Part shown: positions 1 to 8,993 of the stretch, piece after piece | Layout of the letters: every line of letters starts with the position of its first letter | Position numbering within the stretch: position 1 is the stretch's first letter | From: Porticoccaceae bacterium | Lineage (GTDB): Bacteria; Pseudomonadota; Gammaproteobacteria; Pseudomonadales; Porticoccaceae | Length of the DNA: 64,000 bases | NCBI GenBank assembly: GCA_026005035.1 | Contig: BPKH01000001.1 | Location: forward strand, 622,205-686,204 | Direction of reading: 5' to 3' | Position numbers and translations under genes: made by a program | The notes under the pieces: model-generated | The model's input: only the letters and a program-made list of their open reading frames with translations | Told to the model about the DNA's origin: nothing | The model's database searches: none

Positions 1-117
1 CGCCGCCGCTGCCGCCCCTCCCAGGGCGAGCCACAGGCCGAGCCGCCGGCGCCGTCCCTGCACGCCGCCGGGGCGGTAGCGCACGGGGCGGATGAGCTCC
101 AGGTCGCGCTCGTTCAC
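1..117 (-). CDS. Partial N-terminus of a membrane-anchored protein, last visible gene of the envelope operon
   Basis: Only the first 39 codons are inside the window. A GTG start at 117 overlaps the stop codon of the preceding TPR gene in a GTGA arrangement, so the two are probably translationally coupled. The visible protein has a charged N-terminus (MNERDLELIRPVRYR) followed by RRRLGLWLALGGAAAAA, the start of a signal anchor or transmembrane helix. It therefore looks like a cytoplasm-to-periplasm inner-membrane protein of the same operon. Nothing further can be said about its function because the gene runs off the window edge. Confidence 0.6.
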   Translation of the reverse strand, partial: MNERDLELIRPVRYRPGGVQGRRRRLGLWLALGGAAAAA

Positions 118-1505
118 AGGGGCTCCACGCAGCGCACCGCCACCGCCGGAGGATCGCCCTCCAGGGGGACGGTGAAGGGCACCTGGACGTCCCGGTAGCC
201 GGGGCGGGCACCGGCGGCCACGTAGCGCCCCGGCTGAAGCTCCACCACCCGCCGCTCAAAGGTGCCGAGGCGGGCCACCCGCCAGATGGTCACCTCGGTG
301 GCGCCGTCGGAGACCAGGGCCACCGGCACCCGGCGACGGGCGGCGGCGAGCAGCCGCTCGAGGGCGGCGATCTGTCCCGCCAGGCGCGGGCCCGGGGCGG
401 GCAAGGCGCGAGCGTCGGCGAGGACGCGCTCCGCTCGCTCGGCCACCTCCGGGCGGGACAGGGCTAAGGGATCGGCGAGCAGGCTTTCCAAGTCGCGGTC
501 GAGGGCGGCCCGCGCCCGCGCCACCACCAGCCGCACCCGGGGCTCCACCAGGGTGGGATCCTCCTCGGCCAGGGCCGCGTAGAGGTCGGCGGCGGCCGCC
601 CAGTCCTCGGCCGCTTCTCGCTCCGCCGCCGCGCGCAACCGCGCTTCCAGGCGGACCCGCTGGCGGCGCGCCGCCAACGCCTCGAGGGCGCGCTCGACCT
701 CTGCCGCCCCCGGGCGCAGCGCGGCGGCGCGGCGGAAATGGACATCGGCCGCCGCCAGGTCGCCGCGCGCCAGGGCGGCGTAGCCCTCCCCCAGCCGCTC
801 GCGCACTTCCGCCTCAGCGCGTGCGGCGCGGGCCGCGGCGAGCCGCTCGGCGGCCCGCCGGTGTTCGGGATCCAGGGCGACGGCCCGCTCCAGCGCCGCC
901 ACCGCTCCCGCCCAGTCGCTGCGCCCGGCTAGCGCCTCCCCCTCGGCGAGCAGGCTGACCACCTCGGGCAGATTCACCACCCGCTGCGCCCAGGCGTCGA
1001 GCCGCGGCTCCTCGGGGTCGACCCGCCGCAACCGCGCCAGGGCCTCGGTCGCCTCCGCGACGCGGCCCTCCTCCAGTGCGGTGAGGAGAGCCGCGCGGGC
1101 CGCTTCCGCCTCCCGCTCCGCCTCGGCGGCCAGCTCGTCGAACAGCCCCTCGGCGCGCTGGTACGCCTCGAGGGCGCGGGCATAGGCGCCCTGCGCGTAG
1201 TGCGCCTCTCCCTCGGCGAAGGCCGCCTGCGCCGCGCGCCAGCGCGCCCCTCCCCAGCTCGCCGCCCCCCGCGCCTCCAGGGCGGCGCGCTGGGCGAGCA
1301 GGGACTCCACCAGCGCCAGCGCCGCCTGCCGCGCGCGCCGCGCCGCGGCGAGGTCGACCGAACGGGGAACGGCCTCCGCTGGAGGCGGGGTCGGGGCGGC
1401 CAGCTCCGCGGCGGGGATGAGCGGTTCGCGGACGTAGCGCGGCAGCACGGCGATCACCGCCACCGCCAGGAGGAGGAGAAGCGCGAGCACCAGCTGCCGA
1501 CTCAT
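114..1505 (-). CDS. Inner-membrane-anchored TPR protein with a PEGA-like C-terminal domain
   Basis: 463 residues. Residues 1-25 form a hydrophobic signal anchor (RQLVLALLLLLAVAVIAVLP). A long Ala/Glu/Arg-rich helical region follows (about 50-370) with recognisable TPR units, for example around WAGAVAALERAVALDPEH and LAAADVHFRRAAALRPG, so it is probably a periplasmic scaffold. The C-terminal 65 residues form a small beta domain (GTFERRVVELQPGRYVAAG, then a GYRDV motif) resembling PEGA-type modules. It sits between two genes of the same operon: 34 bases separate it from the gene upstream, and it overlaps the gene downstream. Family assignment beyond TPR is not possible by eye, and the function is unknown. 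Confidence 0.75.
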   Translation of the reverse strand: MSRQLVLALLLLLAVAVIAVLPRYVREPLIPAAELAAPTPPPAEAVPRSVDLAAARRARQAALALVESLLAQRAALEARGAASWGGARWRAAQAAFAEGEAHYAQGAYARALEAYQRAEGLFDELAAEAEREAEAARAALLTALEEGRVAEATEALARLRRVDPEEPRLDAWAQRVVNLPEVVSLLAEGEALAGRSDWAGAVAALERAVALDPEHRRAAERLAAARAARAEAEVRERLGEGYAALARGDLAAADVHFRRAAALRPGAAEVERALEALAARRQRVRLEARLRAAAEREAAEDWAAAADLYAALAEEDPTLVEPRVRLVVARARAALDRDLESLLADPLALSRPEVAERAERVLADARALPAPGPRLAGQIAALERLLAAARRRVPVALVSDGATEVTIWRVARLGTFERRVVELQPGRYVAAGARPGYRDVQVPFTVPLEGDPPAVAVRCVEPL

Positions 1506-1539
1506 CCCGCGGACCCCGTCCCCGGCGACGATCCCGCCA

Positions 1540-2709
1540 CTAGAGTTCGCCTCGTTCTTCCCGGTAGATCTCGGCGAGGAGCGCCTGCCACTGGCGGTAG
1601 CGCTCCTCGAGGGTGCCGGTGAGGGTGACGGTGCGCTCCTCCAGTTCGAGGACCGTGGGGGCGAGCGCCTCCTCCAGGGAGGCGCCGAGCTCCGCCACCG
1701 CCTCGCGGCGGACGGCCGCTTCGTGCTGCTTCTCCAGACCCGACTTGACCAGCAGCCCCCCGGAAATGGCCGACACCGTGCCCAGATCGCGACTCAAGGG
1801 GCTGTCCCCTTCCACCCGCCCGTAGATGCCGGCGACGATGGCGCCGATGCCGGCGATGAGCCGCGCCCGCCCCAGTTGGCCGAGGCGGCGCGCCTCCACC
1901 ACGGCGTCGTAGGACTGGCGCCGGTACTCCTGGTAGGGGCCGTGCATCGCCTCGGCGAAGTGGTCGTAGTGGGCCTGGAGGGTGTCCAAGAACAGCTGGT
2001 CGCGCTCGCGGACGCGCCGCACCCGCTCCAAGAGGGGGTCGTTTTCGGCGGGCAGCCGCACCGGTACCAGTTCGCCCCGGCGCTTTTCCAGATAGCCGGC
2101 GAAGGCCTCGGGAGCGAGCCGCTCGGCGTAGCGCACCTCGGCGATCTGGCGCAACCGCACGGCGCGCGCGTCGGGGAGGGATTCGCGGGCGGCGAGGAGA
2201 TCGTTGGCGATCTCCACGTAGAGGTTGCGGAAGGGGTCGCCGAGGGACTGCACACGCCGGTCGTAGGCGTACTTGCCCACCCTCTGCCGGTAGTCGCGCC
2301 GATACCAGCGCCGGCCGCTCACGTCCCGCACCTCGACGGCCAACGCCAGGGTCTCGCCGTCCGACTGGAGCACCTCCCCCGACAAGTAGAGGTCCACCAC
2401 CGCCTCCGCCGAGGGGATCACCCGCACCATTCCCCAGGCCCCCGACTGCTCCAGCACCTTAGCCAGCTGGGCGGCGAAATAGACGGTCTCGGCGCGGCGC
2501 ACCTCCGGATAGACCGGCTCGTCCTCGTCCACCCGGTCGAGCCCGTCGGCGAAGGGCAGGATCCCCACGTCCAAGAGCGCCTCGGCGGGCAGCGGCCGCG
2601 AGGGAGTGGCCAGGGGCAGCGGCGTGGCCGAGGTCACCTTGTCCACCCGCGCCGCGGCGGGCCAGGAGCAAAACAGGAGCAGGGCCAACAGCCAGCGCGC
2701 CGTCGCCAT
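1540..2709 (-). CDS. Secreted/periplasmic protein of unknown function
   Basis: 389 residues. I chose the ATG at 2709 (MATARWLLALLLFCSWPAAA) because it gives a clean Sec signal peptide and an ATGA overlap with the lipoprotein gene; an in-frame start 12 codons upstream would lie before the signal peptide. After the signal comes a mixed domain (LLDVGILPFADGLD, then VDLYLSGEVLQSDGETL) that resembles nucleotide-free CsgG/LptE-like envelope proteins only in general pattern. A helical, charged region (180-290) follows, then a short hydrophobic, Gly-rich stretch (RLIAGIGAIVAGIYG) and a coiled-coil-like tail. I do not recognise the family. The operon context suggests an envelope complex. Confidence 0.7.
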   Translation of the reverse strand: MATARWLLALLLFCSWPAAARVDKVTSATPLPLATPSRPLPAEALLDVGILPFADGLDRVDEDEPVYPEVRRAETVYFAAQLAKVLEQSGAWGMVRVIPSAEAVVDLYLSGEVLQSDGETLALAVEVRDVSGRRWYRRDYRQRVGKYAYDRRVQSLGDPFRNLYVEIANDLLAARESLPDARAVRLRQIAEVRYAERLAPEAFAGYLEKRRGELVPVRLPAENDPLLERVRRVRERDQLFLDTLQAHYDHFAEAMHGPYQEYRRQSYDAVVEARRLGQLGRARLIAGIGAIVAGIYGRVEGDSPLSRDLGTVSAISGGLLVKSGLEKQHEAAVRREAVAELGASLEEALAPTVLELEERTVTLTGTLEERYRQWQALLAEIYREERGEL

Positions 2710-3446
2710 CAGCGGCTCCCCTTCAGGCGCCGGTACTCCTCCCACAGCCGCTCGCGCAGCTCGGGATCGGGTTCGTGGAGGGCGGCCTCGCGGATCTGGC
2801 GGAGCACCAGATCGTCGCCCCGGCCGTCGCCCACGTCGGGGGGCGGGGGATAGGTGGGCGCGGCCGCCGCCACCGCACCCCCGCCGGCCGCCTCCGGCGG
2901 CGGCTCGTAGCCCTCCTCGGCCCGGGCGGCGATTTCGGCGTCCTCGCGGGGAACCGCTCCGGCGTCGCCGCTGCCCACCTCCCCCTCCTCGAACACCGGC
3001 ACGGCGCTGACGTCCACGCCCAGCGCCCCCGGCTCCGCGACCCGCCCCTGCGCCCCCTCGGCGCCCCCCGGGGCGGCCGCCGCCAATTCCCGCTCGAACG
3101 CTTCGAGGGAGCGGGCGAGTGCCTCGTCGGCGCTCATCCCCTGCCCTCCCCCTTCGGCCGAGCGGGATTCCGCACCCGCAGGCGGTGCGGTGCCCGCCGC
3201 CCCGGCGGGGGGCGCGGCGGCGGACCGGCCCTGTCCGGCGGGGGCGGGTGCCGCCGCGGCGCCGCCGCTCGCCGCCGCCTCGGCCCCTGTCTGGGCGGCC
3301 GCTTCGCCCGCGCCGCTCGGCGGCGCGGTCCCGGCGGCAGGCGGCTCCGGAGTGGGAGCGCTCGGCGAGGGCCCGCTCGGGCCCGCTGCCTGACAGCCCC
3401 CCAGGAGGAGCAGGGCGAGCAGCAGGCAGCGGCGTTCAACTGTCAC
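2709..3446 (-). CDS. Pro/Ala/Gly-rich lipoprotein of unknown function
   Basis: 245 residues from a GTG start. The N-terminus MTVERRCLLLALLLLGGCQ is a textbook lipoprotein signal with lipobox LGGC, so the mature protein should be acylated at Cys18. Residues 20-110 are low-complexity Ala/Pro/Gly/Ser, likely a disordered tether. A more ordered acidic region follows, and a conserved-looking tail (DDLVLRQIREAALHEPDPEL) that may be the functional contact. The gene overlaps both neighbours (11 bases with the upstream TonB-like gene, 4 with the downstream one), so it is inside one operon. No function is recognisable. Confidence 0.7.
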   Translation of the reverse strand: MTVERRCLLLALLLLGGCQAAGPSGPSPSAPTPEPPAAGTAPPSGAGEAAAQTGAEAAASGGAAAAPAPAGQGRSAAAPPAGAAGTAPPAGAESRSAEGGGQGMSADEALARSLEAFERELAAAAPGGAEGAQGRVAEPGALGVDVSAVPVFEEGEVGSGDAGAVPREDAEIAARAEEGYEPPPEAAGGGAVAAAAPTYPPPPDVGDGRGDDLVLRQIREAALHEPDPELRERLWEEYRRLKGSR

Positions 3447-4596
3447 GGCGCAGGCCCTCAGGGATCGGCATCTGGTAGACGAAGGCGCGGGTTTCCACTG
3501 GGACCCCCTCCTCCAGGCGCGGCCGGAACCGAATCGCGCGCAGCTCGCGCCGCAGGCGGCCGATCAAAGTCTTGCCGAGCCGCTCGCGATCGGCCTCCGT
3601 AAACTTGGGATCGCGCGGTCGGCCCTGGGCGGTGACGGTGAGCTCCACCGCCACGATCTCCTCGCCCGGTGGGTCGGCGAAGGCGATCGGCCGCGGCGCG
3701 GCGAACCAGCGCTCAAGCAGCGACCGCGTCTGCTCCCCTTCGGCCAATAACCGCCAGGCCGAGTGGTAGTGGCGCGCCGCGCTGGCCGGTCGGTCGAAGG
3801 CGAGCTCCCAGTCGCCGAGCAGGGCCACCGCCTCGGCGAGGGCCGCGCGGTCGTCCGGATCGCGCGCCCGCACCGCGCCCAGGTGCTGGCGCAGGGCGGT
3901 GCGGCCGCGGCGGTAGACCTGTTCCAACACCCCGCTCTCCTCGGCCACCGGCTCGGGGAGCACGCCGTAGGCGTAGCTGGGGCGGGCCGGATCGGCGGGC
4001 ACCCCGTACCGACGGAGATGGCGGGCGAGGGCCAGCTCCACCGCGCCGAAGGCGCGCAGGTCCTCGGGCTGGAGGCTTTCCGCCTGCGGCACCTGGAGGA
4101 GGCGCAGGGCCAACCGCTCCCCTGCCGCCAGGTAGGCGAGCCCACCCTCGGCACCCACTCGCCGGTGGTGCTCCAAGTACCAGCGCAGGGCGCGCCGGAG
4201 AAGCGGCCGTTCGTCGGGCGAGGGGGCGTCCTGCCCCGCGAGCTGCACCGCCTGTTCCACCGCTTCGGAGGCGCCCCGCCAGTCGCCGCGGGCCAGGTCG
4301 ACGTCCGCCAGGGCGAACAGGAAGGTTTCCTGGGCCGGCGCCGCCAACCCCTCGTTGACGCGAACCACCTGCATCCCGGCGAAAAGCGCCTCGCGCGCGC
4401 CCTCGGCGTCGCCCTGGGCCAGTAGCGCGCGGCCGAGGCCGAGGTACAGATCCTGCAGGGAGGCGCCCCAGGGCCCCTCCTCCACTTCCGCGCGGGCGAT
4501 GGCCTCCCGGTACGCGGCCACGGGATCCCCCTCCGCCAGAACGCCGCCGACGGCGACCAACGACCACAGGGCGACCACCGCTCGGACCATTGCCAT
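3436..4596 (-). CDS. Periplasmic repeat protein with a TonB-like C-terminal domain
   Basis: 386 residues, the first gene of the envelope operon. The signal peptide is MAMVRAVVALWSLVAVGGVLA. The middle is helical TPR-like repeats (LYLGLGRALLAQGDAEGA; FALADVDLARGDWRGASEA). The last 90 residues (EEIVAVELTVTAQGRPRD, IRFRPRLEEGVPVETR) match the beta-alpha-beta pattern of energy-transducer TonB C-terminal domains, which bind partner proteins at the envelope. It lacks the Pro-rich linker and N-terminal anchor of a true TonB, so it is more likely an interaction module than an energy transducer. About 55 bases separate it from the upstream permease gene. Confidence 0.7.
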   Translation of the reverse strand: MAMVRAVVALWSLVAVGGVLAEGDPVAAYREAIARAEVEEGPWGASLQDLYLGLGRALLAQGDAEGAREALFAGMQVVRVNEGLAAPAQETFLFALADVDLARGDWRGASEAVEQAVQLAGQDAPSPDERPLLRRALRWYLEHHRRVGAEGGLAYLAAGERLALRLLQVPQAESLQPEDLRAFGAVELALARHLRRYGVPADPARPSYAYGVLPEPVAEESGVLEQVYRRGRTALRQHLGAVRARDPDDRAALAEAVALLGDWELAFDRPASAARHYHSAWRLLAEGEQTRSLLERWFAAPRPIAFADPPGEEIVAVELTVTAQGRPRDPKFTEADRERLGKTLIGRLRRELRAIRFRPRLEEGVPVETRAFVYQMPIPEGLRRDS

Positions 4597-4650
4597 CGCG
4601 CCCCTGGGACCACGACCTGTTTCGACTCTTCCAATGCTAGCAGGTTCCCC

Positions 4651-5847
4651 TCATTCAGCGCGCAGGGCCGCCACCGGATCGAGAGCGGCGGCGGCCAGGG
4701 CGGGGCGCACGCCGGCGACGAGGCCCACCGCTCCCGACACCAGGAGGGCGACGGCGGCGAAATCGGGGCGCAGCCCGAGGGGTAGCTCCGGCAGGGCCAG
4801 GCGGACGAGGAGCTGGACCGCCGCCACCGCCCCCAGGCCCGCAAGGCCGCCGGCGAGGCCGAGTGCGGCCGCCTCGCCGAGGAAGAGGGCGCCCACCTGG
4901 GCGCGGGAGGCGCCCAAGGCCCGCAAGAGGCCCACCTCGGCGGTTCGGTCGGCGACGGCGATGGTCAGGATGGTGGCCACCCCGACCGCCCCCACCAGCA
5001 GGGAGATGCCCCCCAGGGCGGCGCCGGCGTACTGGAGAATGCGCAGGATGCGGTCCAGGGTGGCGAGCATCTGGTCCTGGGTGATCACCGTGAAATCCTC
5101 CATGCCGTGGCGCGCCACCAACTGCCGGCGCACCCACTCGGCCACCCGTTCGCTGGACGAGGCGGGATTGTAGAGAACGTCGATCTCCATCAACCCCGGC
5201 CGATCGAAGATCGCCAGCGCCCAGGCGGCCGGCAGGTAGACGGCGTCGTCGAGATCGGTGCCGAGGAACACACCCTTCGGGGCCAGCACCCCCACCACCC
5301 GGAAGCGCCAGGCACCCACCCGCACCACCGCCCCCAGGGGGTTGCGACGAGGAAAGAGCTCGCGCTTCAACGTGTCCCCGAGAACCGCCACCGGGGGCGC
5401 GCGGGCGAGATCCCCCGCGGGCAGGAAGGTCCCCGCGGCCACCCGGAGCCGCCAGGCTTCGCGGGCCCCCGGCCCCACGCCGGCGACCGTGGTATAGCGG
5501 GCGCGGTCGCCGGCCCGCACCCGGGCGTTGCCCATCACCACGGGGACCACCGCCGCCACGCCGGGCAGCCGCTCCAGGGTGGCGGCGTCGGCAAGGCGCA
5601 GCGGGCGGGTGGTGGGCAGCAGCGCACCCACCCCGAAGGTCTCGGAGCGCCCCGGCACCACGGCCACGAGGTGGCTTCCGAACTGGGTGAACTCGGCGAG
5701 CACGAAGCGCCGCAAGCCCTCGCCGAGGGCCCCGAGCAGGGCCACCGCGGCCACGCCGATGGCAAAGCCCAGGATCGTGAGGGCCGTGCGGGTTCGCTCC
5801 GCGGCGAGGGCCCGGGCGACCCAGCGGGCGGCGTCGAAAGCGCGCAT
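4651..5847 (-). CDS. MacB-family ABC transporter permease (second copy)
   Basis: 398 residues starting at the ATG at 5847 ([20 protein letters not shown]), which overlaps the upstream permease stop as ATGA; a longer reading starting 49 codons upstream would be only an out-of-frame extension through that gene. Architecture is typical of MacB/FtsX permeases: one N-terminal membrane segment ([19 protein letters not shown]), a large periplasmic domain of about 230 residues, then three C-terminal segments including the [15 protein letters not shown] signature. It ends with [10 protein letters not shown], the usual family ending. It probably forms a heterodimer with the adjacent permease to couple ATP hydrolysis to envelope efflux or lipoprotein or peptide export. 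Confidence 0.9.
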   Translation of the reverse strand: MRAFDAARWVARALAAERTRTALTILGFAIGVAAVALLGALGEGLRRFVLAEFTQFGSHLVAVVPGRSETFGVGALLPTTRPLRLADAATLERLPGVAAVVPVVMGNARVRAGDRARYTTVAGVGPGAREAWRLRVAAGTFLPAGDLARAPPVAVLGDTLKRELFPRRNPLGAVVRVGAWRFRVVGVLAPKGVFLGTDLDDAVYLPAAWALAIFDRPGLMEIDVLYNPASSSERVAEWVRRQLVARHGMEDFTVITQDQMLATLDRILRILQYAGAALGGISLLVGAVGVATILTIAVADRTAEVGLLRALGASRAQVGALFLGEAAALGLAGGLAGLGAVAAVQLLVRLALPELPLGLRPDFAAVALLVSGAVGLVAGVRPALAAAALDPVAALRAE

Positions 5848-7055
5848 CAGTCCGCCCCCCGCAGGGCCACCACCGGGTCCAGCCGGGCGGCGCGGACGGC
5901 GGGCCACCAGGAAAAGGCGAGCGCCGCGGCGAGCGCCGTGGCGAGCGCCGCCGGCTCGGCCCAGCCGGGCACGGCCAAGGGGAACGCCGGCCACAGCCGC
6001 GCGCCCAAGGCCACCAGCGCCCGCGCCACCAGCATCCCGGCGACGCTGCCCGCCAGGGCGAGGAGCAGGGCTTCACCCAGGAACAGGAGGCCCACCGTGC
6101 GGGCGGGCGCCCCCAGGGCCTTGAGGAGCCCGATTTCGGCGCGCCGGCGGCGCAGGGCGATCAGGCTCACGTTCATCGCCAACACCCCCGCCACCACCAG
6201 GCTCACCCCGGCGATGGCGGCGACGGCCAGGTTGAGGGTGGTGAGGATCCGCCCGAAGGCGGCGAGCACCGCGTCCTGGCTGACCACGGTGACGTCGTCT
6301 TCGCCCTCGTGGCGGGCGCGCACGACGCGGCGGACGGCGGCCTCGACCCGGCGCGGGTCGGCGCCGGGCTCGAGCTCGAGAAAGACGCGCAGCAGGCCCT
6401 CGGTGTCAAACAGGCCCATGGCCGTCGCCACCGGAATGATGGCCACCTCGTCCAGGTCGAGCCCCAGGGATTGGCCGGTGGGCGCGAGCACGCCGATCAC
6501 CCGCACCCGCCAATCCCCCAGGCGGAGTCGCTTGCCCACCGCCTCCTGCTCGCCGAAGAGTTCCCGCGCCAGGGTGGCGCCGAGCACCGCCACCGGCAGC
6601 GCCTCCCGGTCGGCGGCCGCGGGCAGCGCCCGCCCCCGGGCGACGCGCAGGCCGCGGATGGGAAAGAAAGCGCGGGTGGTGCCGAGGGCGAGCGCCTCGC
6701 GAGCCCGCCCGCCCCGGGAAGCCAACAGGTTGCCGGGCAACAGGGGCGCCATGCGGGCCACTCCGGGCAGCGCCGAGAGGGTCTCGGCGTCGGCCAGGGT
6801 GAGGTCCCGCGGCGTCTCCCCATAGAGGGGCGGGTGTCCCCCCACCGTCTCGTTGCGCCCCGGAAAGATCACCAGCAGGCGGCTGCCCAGCACCGCGAAT
6901 TCGGCGTCCACGTAGCGCCGCGCCCCCTCGCCCACGCTGGTCAACAGCACCACCGCCGCCACCCCCAGGGCGAAGGCCGCGGCCAGCAGGGCGCTGCGCG
7001 CGGGCGCCGCCGCCACCACCCGCCAGTCGAAGCGGAGCAGGTCGAGCGCCCTCAC
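5847..7055 (-). CDS. MacB-family ABC transporter permease (first copy)
   Basis: 402 residues from a GTG start at 7055 that overlaps the ATPase stop codon (GTGA), replacing the false 628-residue reading that fuses it to the frameshifted ATPase. Layout matches the neighbouring permease: N-terminal segment ([20 protein letters not shown]), periplasmic domain, then three C-terminal segments with [18 protein letters not shown] and the ending [11 protein letters not shown]. The two permeases are clear paralogues, so the transporter is predicted to be a heterodimer rather than the usual MacB homodimer. The substrate is unknown. Confidence 0.9.
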   Translation of the reverse strand: MRALDLLRFDWRVVAAAPARSALLAAAFALGVAAVVLLTSVGEGARRYVDAEFAVLGSRLLVIFPGRNETVGGHPPLYGETPRDLTLADAETLSALPGVARMAPLLPGNLLASRGGRAREALALGTTRAFFPIRGLRVARGRALPAAADREALPVAVLGATLARELFGEQEAVGKRLRLGDWRVRVIGVLAPTGQSLGLDLDEVAIIPVATAMGLFDTEGLLRVFLELEPGADPRRVEAAVRRVVRARHEGEDDVTVVSQDAVLAAFGRILTTLNLAVAAIAGVSLVVAGVLAMNVSLIALRRRRAEIGLLKALGAPARTVGLLFLGEALLLALAGSVAGMLVARALVALGARLWPAFPLAVPGWAEPAALATALAAALAFSWWPAVRAARLDPVVALRGAD

Positions 7056-7733
7056 CCGCGCACGTCCTCCGCCACAGCGCCGTCCACCATCCGGATGCGG
7101 CGCGGCGCGCGCTCGCCCAGCTCGAGGTCGTGGGTCACCAAGATCAGGGTGATGCCCCCCCGGTTGAGCGCTTCGAGCAGGTCCACCACCTCCCGCCCGC
7201 CGGCGCGATCCAGGTTGCCGGTGGGTTCGTCGGCGAGCAGGAGGTCCGGTTCGGTCACCACCGCCCGGGCGATCGCCACCCGCTGCTGCTGCCCCCCGGA
7301 GAGCTCCGCGGGCCGGTGGTCCAGGCGGTCCGCGAGACCCACCCGCTCGAGGACCGCAGCGGCCCGGCGGCGGCGCTCGGCGGGCGCCACGCCGGCGAGG
7401 AGCAACGGCAATTCCACGTTCTCCAGCGCCGAGAGGCGCCCGATCAGGTGAAAGGCCTGGAAGATGAAACCGATGTGGCGGCGGCGCAGCGCCGCCCGCT
7501 CTTCCTCCGCGAGGTGTTCCGTGGCCACTCCCCCGAGGCGCACGCTGCCCCGGTCGGGGCGGTCGAGCAGGCCCACCAGGTGGAGGAGGGTCGACTTGCC
7601 GGACCCGGAGGGCCCCATCACCGAGAGGTACTCCCCCCGCCTCCACCGCCAGGGTGACGTCGCGCAGGGCGTGCACCCAGCCGCCGCCCATCCGATAGCT
7701 GCGCCAGACGCCCGCGAGTTCAACGAGGGGCAT
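7052..7733 (-). CDS. MacB/LolD-type ABC transporter ATPase, broken by one extra base
   Basis: The N-terminus [18 protein letters not shown] reads from the ATG at 7733. The frame then shifts at a run of six C (7633-7638), and the rest reads in the next frame: Walker [17 protein letters not shown]-loop region, signature [14 protein letters not shown], Walker [14 protein letters not shown] and H-loop TLILVTHD. Removing one base restores an intact protein of about 226 residues. It would energise the two downstream permeases. The start overlaps the adaptor gene stop by 14 bases. Every catalytic motif is preserved, so sequencing error is the simplest explanation of the frameshift. Confidence 0.88.
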
Positions 7734-8859
7734 GGCCGCGCACCACCACCCGAGTTCCTTCCGCCAACCCAGCGGCCGCCCCCTCCGCCACCACCGCTTC
7801 GCCGGCGGCCAGGCCCTTGCGGATCTCGGTGTAGCGCCAATTGCCGATCCCCACCTCCACCCGGCGCCGCTCCAGGCGGCCGTCCTCGCCCACCACCAGC
7901 ACCTCGCCGCCTTCGAGCAACAGCTCGGTGGGCAGGCGAACCACGTCGCGGCGCACCTCCAGGACCACCTCCAGGTCGGCGCTCAAGCCCGCGAGCAGCG
8001 CCACCTCCACCGGCTCGGCAAACTCCGCTTCTACTTCGACGGTGCGCGCCTGTTTTTCCAGATCCAGCACGTAGGGGGCGACCCTGCGCACGCGGGCCGG
8101 GAAGACGCGCCCGGGGAAGGCGTCGATGGCGACCCGCGCCGCCATGCCGGCGCGCACCTCGCCGGCGTCCACCTCATCGATGGGGGCCGACACGTAGAAG
8201 CAGTCGGGCGTCAACAGGTCCACCGCCGGGGGCATGGGAATGCCGGGGGGCGAGGGCGTGCTGTACTCCCCCGCCTTGGCGTTGAGCTCCGCCACCACCC
8301 CGGCGAAGGGGGCGATAAGTTCGGTCTGGGCGAGCAGGGCGCGGGCCGTGGCCACCGCCGCTCGCGCCTGCTCGGCGGCGGCCCTGGCGGCGCGGCAGTC
8401 GGCCGCGGCGGCTTCCGCCCGGGTGCGGGCGCGGTCCAGGGGCTCCTCGGCCACCAGCCGCCGGGCGAAGAGCGCCGCGAGGCGCTGCGCTTCGCGACGG
8501 TCCGCGGCGGCGGCCAGACATCGGCTCTGGGCCTGCGCCTCGGCGGTGGCCACGACGGCTTCGGCTTCGGCGAGGCGCGCGCGCCGGTCGGCGTTCCACA
8601 GGCGCAGGAGGGTCTGGCCAGCGGCGACGCGCTGGCCTTCCTCCACCAGGACTTCGGCGATCTGGCCGCCGGTGGGCAGGGAAAGGCGGGCGCGGCGACA
8701 GGCCTCGACGGTGCCGGCCCGGGTGTTGGCCACCAGCCGCTCCACGTCGCCGCGCTCGGCCGCCACCACCGCGACCGGGATCGGCGCGGGCCGCGCCGAC
8801 CACCACAACAGGGCACCCGCGGCCAGCGCCGCTGCGAGCCCCCATCCCCAGGCGCGCAT
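7720..8859 (-). CDS. HlyD/MacA-type periplasmic adaptor (membrane fusion protein)
   Basis: 379 residues from the ATG at 8859, which has a strong GGAGGAGAACC ribosome-binding site directly upstream; a longer in-frame reading adds 40 residues without one. The N-terminal anchor MRAWGWGLAAALAAGALLWW is followed by the biotinyl-lipoyl half motif (LPTGGQIAEVLVEEGQRVAA). A long alpha-hairpin rich in Ala/Arg comes next (about 80-170), then the second lipoyl half (LIAPFAGVVAELNAKAGEY) and beta-barrel domains. It is the first gene of the efflux operon. No outer-membrane TolC partner is encoded nearby, so a genome-wide TolC is presumably shared. Confidence 0.9.
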   Translation of the reverse strand: MRAWGWGLAAALAAGALLWWSARPAPIPVAVVAAERGDVERLVANTRAGTVEACRRARLSLPTGGQIAEVLVEEGQRVAAGQTLLRLWNADRRARLAEAEAVVATAEAQAQSRCLAAAADRREAQRLAALFARRLVAEEPLDRARTRAEAAAADCRAARAAAEQARAAVATARALLAQTELIAPFAGVVAELNAKAGEYSTPSPPGIPMPPAVDLLTPDCFYVSAPIDEVDAGEVRAGMAARVAIDAFPGRVFPARVRRVAPYVLDLEKQARTVEVEAEFAEPVEVALLAGLSADLEVVLEVRRDVVRLPTELLLEGGEVLVVGEDGRLERRRVEVGIGNWRYTEIRKGLAAGEAVVAEGAAAGLAEGTRVVVRGHAPR

Positions 8860-8993
8860 GGTTCTCCTCCCGTCGCGCTTCGCGCCCATGGTAAGCGAAC
8901 AAACGGTTCCAAGCTCATCGCCAAATCTCATTTCCGCCGTGCCGGGGCGGCTCTGTAAGATTCGCCGCCGAATCGGCACCGAGACGCACGCCC

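Noticed and set aside
5847-7733. A 628-residue fusion of ATPase and permease (a true MacB)
   Set aside because: The apparent fusion arises only because the ATPase frame is shifted into the permease frame. The true ATPase stop at 7052 and permease GTG at 7055 are intact.
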